Shown here: in pieces, positions 14,102 through 22,886 of the stretch
Numbering within the stretch: position 1 is the first letter of the stretch
Layout of the letters: each line of letters opens with the position of its first letter
Assembly: GCF_003026395.1 (NCBI RefSeq)
Contig: NZ_PYOO01000004.1
Location: 310,001 to 374,000 of the forward strand
Length of the DNA stretch: 64,000 bases
Direction: 5' to 3'
DNA from: Photobacterium iliopiscarium
GTDB taxonomy: Bacteria; Pseudomonadota; Gammaproteobacteria; Enterobacterales; Vibrionaceae
Translations under genes and position numbers: made by a program
Notes under the pieces: generated by a model
Databases searched by the model: none
What the model saw: only the letters and a program-made list of their open reading frames with translations
What the model was told of the DNA's origin: nothing

Positions 14102-15160
14102 ATGCCAATGAAAACAGATGAGCTTCGCACAATAAGTCTCGGCCGAATGCCGACCCCAGCAGAAGTAGAAATAGCGTCACCAATAACAGATGCTATTGCG
14201 GTGCATGTTGATAGTGCACGTAAGCAAGTAGAAGCAATCTTATCAGGTAAAGATTCACGTCTTTTGGTGATTGTAGGGCCATGTTCAATTCATGACACCG
14301 ACGCTGCTATGGACTATGCGAAACGCCTTGTGGCTGTACAAGAAATATATAAAGACCAACTATTTATCGTTATGCGTACTTATTTTGAAAAGCCGCGTAC
14401 TGTTGTTGGTTGGAAAGGCTTAATCTCAGATCCACATTTAGATGGTAGCCTTGATCTGGCTACTGGGTTGCATAAAGCGCGTAAATTATTAATTGATATT
14501 AATGCGCTAGGGCTACCCACTGCGACTGAGTTTTTAGATATGATCACCGGTCAATATATTGCAGATCTTATTACATGGGGAGCCATTGGTGCCCGCACCA
14601 CTGAATCTCAAATTCACCGTGAAATGGCATCAGCACTGTCTTGCCCTGTTGGCTTTAAAAATGGCACTGATGGCAATATTAAAATTGCGATTGACGCTAT
14701 TCGTGCTACGCGCGCATCACATTTATTTTGCTCGCCAGATAAAAATGGTCAAATGACCATTTATCGTACTGCTGGTAATCCGTATGGTCATATTATTCTT
14801 CGTGGTGGCAAAATGCCAAATTACCACCAGCAAGATATAACGATAGCCTGCGAGACATTGGCTGAATTTGAGTTAGCACCGAAGTTAATTGTCGACTTTA
14901 GCCATGGTAATTGCCAAAAACAACACAAACGCCAGCTTGATGTTACGGCTGATATTTGTGAGCAAATTCGTAATGGCAGCACGTCTATTGCAGGCATTAT
15001 GGCTGAAAGCTTTATCGAAGAAGGCAATCAAGCGGTTATCTGCGGTAAAGAAAGCAAACTTGTTTATGGTCAATCGATAACAGATCCTTGTATCGATTGG
15101 AATGACACGTTAGTGATGCTTGATATGCTGGCCAGTGCCATTAAAGATGCCAACGCATAA
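14102..15160 (+). CDS. aroH: 3-deoxy-7-phosphoheptulonate synthase (AroH type)
   Basis: Condenses PEP and erythrose 4-phosphate in the first step of aromatic amino acid synthesis. It carries IGPCSIHD, RTYFEKPRTVVGWKGLI, ARTTESQ, GFKNGTDG and FSHGNCQKQH. The distinguishing stretch SPDKNGQMTIY with GNPYGHIILRGG matches the Trp-type isozyme AroH and not AroG or AroF. The start is placed at ATG 14102 or 14108 (MPMKTDELRT), both preceded by AAGGTAGG. The longer frame from 14015 would add about 29 hydrophobic residues foreign to the family. It is monocistronic, with a hairpin after it. Confidence 0.92.
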   Translation: MPMKTDELRTISLGRMPTPAEVEIASPITDAIAVHVDSARKQVEAILSGKDSRLLVIVGPCSIHDTDAAMDYAKRLVAVQEIYKDQLFIVMRTYFEKPRTVVGWKGLISDPHLDGSLDLATGLHKARKLLIDINALGLPTATEFLDMITGQYIADLITWGAIGARTTESQIHREMASALSCPVGFKNGTDGNIKIAIDAIRATRASHLFCSPDKNGQMTIYRTAGNPYGHIILRGGKMPNYHQQDITIACETLAEFELAPKLIVDFSHGNCQKQHKRQLDVTADICEQIRNGSTSIAGIMAESFIEEGNQAVICGKESKLVYGQSITDPCIDWNDTLVMLDMLASAIKDANA

Positions 15161-15185
15161 TTTTGTTTTACTCTTTTAATATAAT

Positions 15186-15218
15186 AAAGGAGCACCAATA
15201 TATTGTTGCTCCTTTCCT
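15186..15218 (+). terminator. Terminator of aroH
   Basis: AAAGGAGCA pairs perfectly with TGCTCCTTT around a 12-base loop. The T run is short. Confidence 0.65.
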
Positions 15219-15297
15219 CATATTAAATTAACAGTATAATGTACGCGTTAATTCATAACGGGATAATTTTCCCATATTCAGGTTAGAGGCCAATAAC

Positions 15298-15780
15298 ATG
15301 CCATGTTTTGATATTATTTCCGAAGTAGATACCGTAGAAATCAAAAATGCGGTAGATAATTCAATCCGAGAAATTAGTACTCGTTTTGATTTTCGTGGTG
15401 TTGAAGCCAACGTAGAATTAAACAAAGAAATCGTAAAAATTACTTCAGAATCAGAATTTCAACTTGATCAAATTGTAGCAATTTTACGTGGCAACCTTGC
15501 TAAACGTGGTGTTGATGCCAATGCACTTGAGCGTAAATCAATCAATTTCTCAGGTAAAACAGCGTCACAGAACATTGAATTTAAGCAAGGTGTTGAAACC
15601 ACCAACGCTAAAAAATTAGTTAAAGCGATTAAAGACGCTAAATTAAAAGTTCAAGTTGCAATTCAAGGTGAAAAATTACGTGTAACGGCTAAAAAGCGTG
15701 ACGATTTACAAGCAACAATGGCATTAGTTCGCTCACAAGATCTTGGTCAACCGTTCCAATTTGATAATTTCCGTGACTAA
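15298..15780 (+). CDS. yajQ: YajQ-family nucleotide-binding protein
   Basis: The 160 residues span the entire YajQ family, with two ferredoxin-like halves. It starts [11 protein letters not shown], the usual YajQ N-terminus, has STRFDFRGV in the middle, and ends [16 protein letters not shown]. Homologues bind nucleotides, and one in Xanthomonas binds cyclic di-GMP. Its role here is not shown by the sequence. GAGG lies about 12 bases before the ATG. A terminator follows directly, so it is a single-gene unit. Confidence 0.95.
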   Translation: MPCFDIISEVDTVEIKNAVDNSIREISTRFDFRGVEANVELNKEIVKITSESEFQLDQIVAILRGNLAKRGVDANALERKSINFSGKTASQNIEFKQGVETTNAKKLVKAIKDAKLKVQVAIQGEKLRVTAKKRDDLQATMALVRSQDLGQPFQFDNFRD

Positions 15781-15798
15781 TCACTGCAAATATCATAA

Positions 15799-15827
15799 GG
15801 GAAGCGTATCAACGCTTCCTTTTTTTT
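15799..15827 (+). terminator. Terminator of yajQ
   Basis: GGAAGCGT pairs with ACGCTTCC around ATCA and is followed by eight T. Confidence 0.9.
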
Positions 15828-16326
15828 GATTTAATTATTCAACTATTTTTGATAGTGTTTAAAAAAAGTAATAACATTTAAACTGTAATTATTAAAATTA
15901 TACTTTACTGTTATGCGCAAATACGTCATACAAATATAAAATAAAACACTTCTTAAACATCAAATAATCAAAATAACCCCATTAAAAAACCACCAAATAA
16001 CATTATCAACATAAAAATCACATCAAAGAATACTTTTTAAGCAAACAAATTTTTTTATTTGCAAAAATTGTTGCGACGCATGCTTATACCCTATAATCAC
16101 CCACCTCAATAATGGTTAATTATTTTTCATTCTCTATGGCTAACTAAGGTAGGTAACAACAACAGCAACGATAACTAGCACGGAAATGCTTATTACGATC
16201 ACGGAACGCTCACCTCTTACAGCAATTGTCATTGTTGTATATCACTATCTATTTGCTTGCTTGTTTGTTTGGCTTCACTTATCTCGGTATGCAGTGACTG
16301 AAAAGAAAATAAAGGAGATGTCCATA
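15828..16326. other. Gene-free 500 bp upstream of sdaC
   Basis: AT-rich and without a supported gene. The length suggests an untranslated leader or distal regulator sites for sdaC, but I could not identify a specific operator or riboswitch. Confidence 0.4.
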
Positions 16327-17616
16327 ATGGGCACCGCACAACAGAAAACAACTGCAACAACCGAAAATACCCAAAAGCTCGGCTGGAGTAAAAGTGATAC
16401 CGTATGGATGCTCGGTTTATATGGCACAGCAGTTGGTGCTGGCACTTTATTTTTACCAATCAATGCGGGGGTTGGCGGCTTAATTCCCCTTATCGTAATG
16501 ATGATTTTAGCGTTACCAATGACCTTTTTTGCTCACCGAGCGATGATGCGTTTTGTACTATCAAGTGCTAACCCTGGTGCTGATATTACAGAGGTGGTTG
16601 AAGAGCACTTTGGTAAAAATATGGGTAAACTTATTACCATTTTATATTTCTTTGCCATCTACCCTATTTTACTCGTTTATAGTGTGGCTTTAACTAACAC
16701 TGTTGAAAGCTTTATGAAGTTTCAGCTCGGTATTGAACCACCAGCACGTGCAATTTTGGCTTTGATCTTAATTCTGGTTTTAATGGCCATTGTTCGTTTA
16801 GGTGAACAACTGATCGTAAAAGCAATGAGCATCTTAGTCTTCCCTTTTGTTGCGGTTCTACTGATGCTTGCGTTATATCTTGTCCCTCATTGGAATAATG
16901 CGATTTTCACAGATATTATTCCTCAAAATGGCAGTAGCAGTACGGTAATAATGGCCGTATGGTTAATTTTACCAGTGATGGTATTTTCGTTTAACCATTC
17001 ACCTGTTATTTCTTCATTCGCTGTCGCTAAAGAAAAAGAATATGGTGCTAACGCTGAACGTCAAGGCTCTCGTATTTTATTACGCGCCCATATTATGATG
17101 GTTATTACGGTGATGTTTTTTGTTTGCAGTTGCGTATTAAGCTTAACGCCTGCTAACCTCATCGAAGCTAAAGCACAAAATGCCTCAATTTTGACTTACC
17201 TAGCGAATCATTTTGATACCCCTGTTATTGCTTATGCTGCGCCGATTGTGGCAATTATTGCGATAACAAAATCGTTCTTAGGCCACTATTTAGGCGCTAG
17301 TGAAGGTTTGAATGGTATTATTCATAAAGTCGCTCGTGATAATAACAAGACACTTTCAGATAAAAAACTTAACCGCTTCACTGCCTTGTTTATGCTGCTT
17401 ACCACTTGGGCAGTTGCAACATTAAACCCAAGTATTTTAGGTATGATTGAGAACTTAGGTGGACCCGTTATTGCGATGTTGCTGTTTATTATGCCAATGT
17501 ATGCAATAAAGAAAGTACCCGCGATGAAAAAATATTCAGGGGCTATCAGTAATATTTTTGTAACGATTATTGGTTTAATGTCTATCTCTGCTATTTTCTA
17601 CTCATTAGCACAGTAA
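16327..17616 (+). CDS. sdaC: Serine transporter SdaC
   Basis: Proton-coupled serine uptake permease of the HAAAP family, inner membrane, about 11 helices in 429 residues. WMLGLYGTAVGAGTLFLPIN, PMTFFAHR, EDITEVVEEHFG-like and VMVFSFNHSPVISSFAVAK stretches match E. coli SdaC closely. The start is ATG 16327, nine bases after AAAGGAG. The longer open frame from 16186 adds 47 residues without homology. It is followed by a strong terminator. No serine deaminase gene is adjacent, unlike in E. coli. Confidence 0.93.
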   Translation: MGTAQQKTTATTENTQKLGWSKSDTVWMLGLYGTAVGAGTLFLPINAGVGGLIPLIVMMILALPMTFFAHRAMMRFVLSSANPGADITEVVEEHFGKNMGKLITILYFFAIYPILLVYSVALTNTVESFMKFQLGIEPPARAILALILILVLMAIVRLGEQLIVKAMSILVFPFVAVLLMLALYLVPHWNNAIFTDIIPQNGSSSTVIMAVWLILPVMVFSFNHSPVISSFAVAKEKEYGANAERQGSRILLRAHIMMVITVMFFVCSCVLSLTPANLIEAKAQNASILTYLANHFDTPVIAYAAPIVAIIAITKSFLGHYLGASEGLNGIIHKVARDNNKTLSDKKLNRFTALFMLLTTWAVATLNPSILGMIENLGGPVIAMLLFIMPMYAIKKVPAMKKYSGAISNIFVTIIGLMSISAIFYSLAQ

Positions 17617-17635
17617 TATTGCACGCCATCATACA

Positions 17636-17667
17636 AAAAAACCGAGCTCTAAAAGCTCGGTTTTTTA
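17636..17667 (+). terminator. Bidirectional terminator between sdaC and lpxL-like gene 1
   Basis: ACCGAGCT and AGCTCGGT pair around a short loop, with A run before and T run after, so it can serve both converging genes. Confidence 0.9.
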
Positions 17668-17685
17668 TTTTCTCACATCAATGGC

Positions 17686-18621
17686 TTATGAATGATATAA
17701 GCTCGGCTCACCTTCAGGACGGGTTTTAAACCGTCGATGTAACCACATATATTGACTTGGTGCAGACATAATAGAACGTTCAACTGCTTTATTGATATAC
17801 ACCGCAGCAGCATGAGGATCCTTATGTGGAAACTCAGTTAATGGCGGAAATATTTTTAACGTATATTTACCACTGTTACTATTACGAATCATCGCAAAAG
17901 CCAAAGGCACCGCACCTGAAGCATCAACCAACAAACTGGTGCCGGTTGTCGTACAGGCCTCTTTTACTGCAAATAAAGGAGCAAAGGTTGAGTTACGACC
18001 ATGACCATAATCTTGATCCGGCGCATACCATAATATCTCACCATTTTTTAAGCCTTTAAGCATGCCTTTCACATTTTTACGATCAAGCATATATTTATTG
18101 GAACGTACACGACCTTTAAACTGGAAGTAATCAAAACAGGGATTATTATTCGGTCTATATACGCCAACACCTGGAGTCTTTAAACCAAAAGCACGTGCAC
18201 CTAATTCTAAGTTCATAGAGTGTACTGCTATTAGTAAAATACCCTTTCCTTGCTGTTGTAACTGTTCTAGATGCTCTAATCCTTCGACCTCAACATGCCG
18301 TTCTACACGAATATCAGGCCAAAACCACGCCATTGCCGTTTCAAATAAGGCCAGCCCAGCGTTATCTATATTCTGCTTCATTATATGTTGTTGCTCTTCT
18401 TCCGCCATAAAGGGAAAACACAGAGCGATATTTTGCTGGACTGTATCGCGGCGACCGGACATCATCTTCATGACTAATCGGCCAATACATTGCCCTAAAC
18501 GAAACTGAATAAAATAAGGCAGCCAACTTAGCAAATACATTATTCCTATTAATATTAAAACAGGCCAATAACGCGGATGTAAGAAAGCTTTACGAAATGC
18601 TGGCTCAGTAAATCTACTCAT
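17686..18621 (-). CDS. Lipid A late acyltransferase, LpxL-like (paralog 1)
   Basis: Transfers a fatty acyl chain to Kdo2-lipid IVA at the inner membrane. It has an N-terminal membrane anchor (VLILIGIMYLLSWLPYFI), the acyltransferase motif HSMNLELG (HX4E), GVYRPNNNPCFDYFQ, the LDRKNVKGMLKGLKNGE stretch, WYAPDQDYG and the terminal MWLHRRFKTRPEG, all as in E. coli LpxL. The start is set at ATG 18621 (MSRFTEPAF), which aligns with paralog 2. The upstream ATG 18648 adds nine residues. Strongly similar to the gene at 18893, so a tandem duplication. Whether it is LpxL or LpxP in specificity cannot be read. Confidence 0.9.
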   Translation of the reverse strand: MSRFTEPAFRKAFLHPRYWPVLILIGIMYLLSWLPYFIQFRLGQCIGRLVMKMMSGRRDTVQQNIALCFPFMAEEEQQHIMKQNIDNAGLALFETAMAWFWPDIRVERHVEVEGLEHLEQLQQQGKGILLIAVHSMNLELGARAFGLKTPGVGVYRPNNNPCFDYFQFKGRVRSNKYMLDRKNVKGMLKGLKNGEILWYAPDQDYGHGRNSTFAPLFAVKEACTTTGTSLLVDASGAVPLAFAMIRNSNSGKYTLKIFPPLTEFPHKDPHAAAVYINKAVERSIMSAPSQYMWLHRRFKTRPEGEPSLYHS

Positions 18622-18835
18622 AATAAAACACAGGGTTCCTCTGCTCATATTTTAAGAATACGTATTCTAAACAGTCTCTTAAAAAACTCACATAACTAAT
18701 CGTGCCATTATATTATGTAAAATACTTTATTGAATGCAAGTCAATGTAATATCCCAATAATTGCTATACAGCAAAGATTAAGTTTAGTTATTATTTGGTT
18801 AATAAATCAACTTTAATTATTGGCTATATATAAAA

Positions 18836-18865
18836 TAAAAAAAGCCCACTTAAAAAGTGAGCTTT
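18836..18865 (-). terminator. Terminator of lpxL-like gene 2
   Basis: AAAGCCCACTT pairs with AAGTGAGCTTT (one mismatch). On the minus strand it runs into a T-rich tail. It separates the two acyltransferase genes, which are therefore transcribed independently. Confidence 0.8.
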
Positions 18866-18892
18866 CGCAGTATTTTTATGATGTTGCTTTAA

Positions 18893-19819
18893 TTAATAAA
18901 GACTTGACTGCCCTTCTGGACGATTTTTAAAACGACGGTGTAACCACATATATTGACTAGGTGCCGCCATGATAGATTGCTCTACAATCTTATTAATAAA
19001 CACAGCTGCGGCATCAGAATCTTTGTGAGGAAAACCTTCAACTGGCGGGCATATCGTTAACGTATAATGACCTGAATCATTATCACGTACCATGGTAAAT
19101 GGCACGACAGCACAATGTGATGCATCAACCAACAAACTGGTTCCTGTTGTTGTACAAGCGTCTTTTACCGCAAATAAAGGGGCAAAAGTTGAACGTCGTA
19201 AACCATAATCATGATCCGGCGCATACCATACACGCTTACCTGTTTTTAATGCTCGTAGCATGCCTTTAACGTCTTTACGATCGATTAAAGTACGGTTAGA
19301 TCGTGAACGACCTTGATATTGGAAATAATCAAAACACGGATTATTATTAGGACGGTAAACACCCATACCTGTTTTTTTAATACCAAAAGCACGTGCGCCA
19401 AGCTCAAGGTTCATTGAATGCACCGCAACCATTAACGCGCCTTTACCTTCACGTTCTAATTGCTCCATATGCTCCATGCCCTTAATCGTAACATGACGAC
19501 AAACACGTGCATCAGACCAAAACCATGCCATGCCTGTTTCGAACAGTGCTAATCCCGTGTTATCAATATTTTCTTTAACTAGACTTTCTCGTTCACTCAC
19601 ACTCATTAACGGAAAGCATAATTCTAGATTACGATGAATGATATGTTGACGCTTTTTCATTAATTTAATCGCTAAACGACCAATATGTTTCCCTAAAAAC
19701 AATTGAACCGAATACGGTAGTAAACTAAGTGAATACATTAACCCTACTAATGCTAATGTACCCCAATAACGAGGGTGAAGTAATGATCGTGTAAATACAG
19801 GTTTATTTTTAAAACTCAT
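18893..19819 (-). CDS. Lipid A late acyltransferase, LpxL-like (paralog 2)
   Basis: The 308 residues have the same architecture as the neighbour at 17686: membrane anchor, HSMNLELG, GVYRPNNNPCFDYFQ, IDRKDVKGMLRALKTGK, WYAPDHDYG and MWLHRRFKNRPEG. WYAPDHDYG is the E. coli LpxL form, whereas paralog 1 has WYAPDQDYG, so this copy may be the ancestral lauroyltransferase. Paralog 1 may be a specialised (for example cold or acyl-length) variant; this is inference. It has its own terminator and a 350-base upstream region. Confidence 0.9.
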   Translation of the reverse strand: MSFKNKPVFTRSLLHPRYWGTLALVGLMYSLSLLPYSVQLFLGKHIGRLAIKLMKKRQHIIHRNLELCFPLMSVSERESLVKENIDNTGLALFETGMAWFWSDARVCRHVTIKGMEHMEQLEREGKGALMVAVHSMNLELGARAFGIKKTGMGVYRPNNNPCFDYFQYQGRSRSNRTLIDRKDVKGMLRALKTGKRVWYAPDHDYGLRRSTFAPLFAVKDACTTTGTSLLVDASHCAVVPFTMVRDNDSGHYTLTICPPVEGFPHKDSDAAAVFINKIVEQSIMAAPSQYMWLHRRFKNRPEGQSSLY

Positions 19820-20171
19820 GCGATATTGTGACCCATTTTTTTCGTTATTTTTTATCCAAAAAAATACAAAAAATATAATAATTAGATGACTGTCTATAAT
19901 AAGGCCTAACTATAATAGTAAAAAGTAAAACTCGCTTATTTATGATGAAAATTGACGCTAAGCAAACTTTTCAAAAAAAACGTATGAAAAATAATCACAT
20001 TAAAATATTATCAATAATTAAATCTCTTAATTATCAAAATGTTATTTATAGCCAATAGCAATTCTTTCTGCTTATAACATGTAATATGTAACAACCCGTA
20101 ACAGGGACTCGTCCATTCTGCTTTTTCCCGTATAATCGCCTTATCTTTTTTTATTCTGTGGATATAATGCA
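19820..20171. promoter_or_regulatory. Divergent promoter region of lpxL-like gene 2 and M50 protease gene
   Basis: About 350 AT-rich bases. A plausible -10 (TATAAT at 20132-20137) precedes the protease gene. No operator was recognised. Confidence 0.35.
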
Positions 20172-21254
20172 TTGGAATTATTGGTTATCGATTTTTTAGG
20201 TAAGCCGTTACGACTTGAAGGCTCAATGGCCGGATGGCAACAATTATTTTGGGATAACACCTTAGTCTCACAAATAGCAGCAGCGCCAACCGATACAGAT
20301 CAGTTTACACATCAGTTTGAGCTTTCAAATAATGAACAAACCATTCAATGCCAACTTAATGGTAGCTTGAGTTGGCAACCGTTTCTGATCCATTACCAAG
20401 CGAGTGCAGATCAACAAATCATTACACAAGGCGAACGTAATGATAAAGATATTGAGCGTCAACAACCACAACAAGTGATCGTCCCAGAAAAAAGATTCAG
20501 CTTAATTGGATTAGCATCATTGGGCATGAAAGCACTCAAAAGTGCTAAATTAATTAAAGTGGTTCTCGCCTCTGCAAGTCTCGCGGCTTATTCATGGCTA
20601 TTCTCAATTCAATTTGCATTAGCGTTATTGGCTTGTTTAGTGTTCCATGAATACGGTCATATTCGTGCTATGAAATATTTTGGCATGAAAACCAAAGGTA
20701 TTTACTTAATTCCTTTCTTGGGTGGATTAGCATTAAGCGACGAGAAAATTAATACTCGCTGGCAAGATGTGGTGATTTCAATCATGGGGCCTGCATTTGG
20801 TTTAATCATGTCATTAGCGTGCATGATTGCCTATTGGATCACCGGTGAAATGTTCTTTGCTGGCTTAGCTGTCTTTAATGCACTGTTAAATCTGTTTAAT
20901 TTATTGCCTATTCTGCCTCTCGATGGCGGTCATGTTCTAAAAAGCATTAGTTTTTCAATGAACAGTAAGATAGGTATTATTGCTTGTGCATTAGCAGCAG
21001 TTGCAGGAATTATTTTAAGCTATCGACTAGGGCTGACATTATTTGGCTTTCTCTTGATCATGGGTAGCTTAGAAATTATCTTTGAATGGCGACAACGTCA
21101 CCAAAGTCATTTATTACCGTTAGATCGCTACGGTCAAATTTTCTCAACGATATGGTATGTCAGCCTTGTCGCTGCTTTTATGGGTATTATTGCGTATTTT
21201 GCGAGCTTAGGTGACAGCTTACTTAGCTTGCCGCTACAAATTTTAGGCACTTAA
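20172..21254 (+). CDS. M50 (site-2 protease) family membrane metalloprotease
   Basis: The 360 residues hold a soluble N-terminal part (1-115), then several membrane helices. The zinc motif HEYGH lies in CLVFHEYGHIRAMKYFGM, and the second metal ligand is in LNLFNLLPILPLDGGHV, the signature pair of site-2 proteases. The substrate is unknown. The start is TTG 20172 (MELLVIDFLGKPL). An ATG at 20167 is in another frame and stops after ten codons, so it could act as a tiny overlapping leader or simply be chance. A terminator follows. Confidence 0.85.
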   Translation: MELLVIDFLGKPLRLEGSMAGWQQLFWDNTLVSQIAAAPTDTDQFTHQFELSNNEQTIQCQLNGSLSWQPFLIHYQASADQQIITQGERNDKDIERQQPQQVIVPEKRFSLIGLASLGMKALKSAKLIKVVLASASLAAYSWLFSIQFALALLACLVFHEYGHIRAMKYFGMKTKGIYLIPFLGGLALSDEKINTRWQDVVISIMGPAFGLIMSLACMIAYWITGEMFFAGLAVFNALLNLFNLLPILPLDGGHVLKSISFSMNSKIGIIACALAAVAGIILSYRLGLTLFGFLLIMGSLEIIFEWRQRHQSHLLPLDRYGQIFSTIWYVSLVAAFMGIIAYFASLGDSLLSLPLQILGT

Positions 21255-21300
21255 TTACGTTAGCTTAACCACATAGAGCAACACGACAAAAAGTAACAAT

Positions 21301-21338
21301 AAAAAAGCCAGCATTCAAATAATAATTGCTGGCTTTTC
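21301..21338 (+). terminator. Bidirectional terminator between M50 gene and yajD
   Basis: GCCAGCA and TGCTGGC pair around a 13-base AT loop, with A run before and T run after. Confidence 0.85.
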
Positions 21339-21387
21339 TTTGCTGTTATAATCAATAACAGCATCTAATTCTTATTCGCGTATTATA

Positions 21388-21741
21388 TTATTTCTTCTTT
21401 TCCATCATTGCTTTAAGATCAGCAAAAGGATTAAACGTCGCTGCTTGATGATCATCTTCACCCGCACGAATTACACTGCCCTGACCATTATCTGCATCGG
21501 TGTATTTTTCATGTTCATGATCATGACAAAATAAGCATAATAATTCCCAGTTACTACCATCTTGAGGGTTATTAGTATGATCATGATCCACGTGGTGAAC
21601 AGTTAGCTCACGCAAATTTGAATAAACAAATTCACGCGAACAACGACCACATACCCAAGGATAAATTTTTAATGCTTTTTCACGGTAGCCCGCTTCTTGG
21701 CGAGCATAAGCAGCACTAGTACCTGTATAATCAGACGACAT
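21388..21741 (-). CDS. yajD: HNH nuclease YajD
   Basis: The 117 residues match E. coli YajD along the whole length: ESGYREKALKIYPWVCGRC-like N-terminus, EFVYSNLRELTVHHVDHDHT (HNH core with HH and HDH), GSNWELLCLFCHDHEH and the C-terminal NPFADLKAMMEKKK. Two CxxC pairs (CGRC and CLFC) bind structural zinc. Predicted endonuclease of unknown biological role. Single-gene unit. Confidence 0.95.
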   Translation of the reverse strand: MSSDYTGTSAAYARQEAGYREKALKIYPWVCGRCSREFVYSNLRELTVHHVDHDHTNNPQDGSNWELLCLFCHDHEHEKYTDADNGQGSVIRAGEDDHQAATFNPFADLKAMMEKKK

Positions 21742-22175
21742 ATCTTGACCTATTTTATAAAGAAATAAACCACTAGTCTCTCTAGTAGTTTAGGCAACTT
21801 ACTGCCGATTGCCGTATTGAACCATCACCGAACAACAAATTTCAAGTAAAGTTTCAGCTCTTCTGTTCTCTATCACAATTTAATCTAGGTTGATCTTTTA
21901 ATACAACCAGTTAGCTTGAAATCGTTTTTAACAGCCTCCATATAAAAAGTCAGCCATCTTTTCTGTTAAAAATCACACAGAATTTCATTGTATTTAACTT
22001 AATATTTTGGCTGTAATTTAAGCGAAGAGACCTTTTATTCGAGATTTTAGAAGATAAAACCTTGTATAGATAACACCTTTGTAAAAGGTCTATGCTAATA
22101 TTCATTCAATTATTTGAAGCTGATTCTAACAGAACGTTTCACGAATCGACCTTTAACCGCTAAGAGTAAACAAAT
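21742..22175. other. Gene-free 430 bp upstream of the DUF2760/Hsp70 module
   Basis: Contains the start regions of yajD (left) and of the DUF2760 gene (right). No stable hairpin or operator was recognised. The sequence is AT-rich. Confidence 0.4.
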
Positions 22176-22886
22176 ATGGCTTTTGATGTTTCCAATATGC
22201 TCACTGAATTATCAGCGATGCACGTAGATTTGTCGGCGATGCCAAAGAGTATCGACATGGGGCACGCAATCTTAGGCGCACTAGCAGTGATCTTTTTGTT
22301 AATGTATCTAATGAAAAAAGGTAAACCTGTTGAGATCGAAAAAATTGTTGAAAAAGAGATTGAAGTAGAAAAAATCGTTGAGATTGAAAAACCCGTCGAG
22401 ATAATCGTTGAGAAGATCGTCGAGAAACCTGTTGAAAAAATTGTTGAAGTAGAAAAAATTGTTGAGAAGATCGTTGAAGTAGAAGTTGAACCTAAACTAA
22501 AAACATCAACACCCGATTCAGCTCTCCAACTACTGTCACTTTTACAACAAGACGCGCGCTTTATTGATTTTATGCAAGAAGATCTTAAAGGCTTTGCAGA
22601 TGCTGATATTGGTGCCGCTGCTCGTGTTATTCATGAAGGTGGTCAGAAAGTACTTAACGAATACTTTAGCTTCGCACCTGTTCGTGCTGAAGAAGAAGAA
22701 TCACGTATTACCCTACCCCAAGGGTTTAACGCATCTGAAGTACGCCTAACGGGTAACGTCGTTGGTGAAGCACCATTTAATGGCACTTTAATCCATCGCG
22801 GTTGGAAAGTGACAAATGTTAAATTGCCTAAATTGGCAGAAGGCCATGATGTACATATCATCGCAGCCGCTGAGGTAGAACTATAA
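22176..22886 (+). CDS. DUF2760-type membrane protein with Glu/Val/Lys repeat stalk
   Basis: The 236 residues have one membrane helix at about 29-45 (ILGALAVIFLLMYLM), then a highly charged repeat of EKIVE/EKPVE pentads at about 50-105, probably a rigid helical stalk. After that comes a globular C-terminal domain (about 110-236), which I take for DUF2760 from its constant association with Hsp70-like genes. The stop overlaps the start of the next gene (TAATG), so translation is coupled. Function unknown. Context suggests a membrane-bound partner of the two Hsp70-like proteins. Confidence 0.75.
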   Translation: MAFDVSNMLTELSAMHVDLSAMPKSIDMGHAILGALAVIFLLMYLMKKGKPVEIEKIVEKEIEVEKIVEIEKPVEIIVEKIVEKPVEKIVEVEKIVEKIVEVEVEPKLKTSTPDSALQLLSLLQQDARFIDFMQEDLKGFADADIGAAARVIHEGGQKVLNEYFSFAPVRAEEEESRITLPQGFNASEVRLTGNVVGEAPFNGTLIHRGWKVTNVKLPKLAEGHDVHIIAAAEVEL

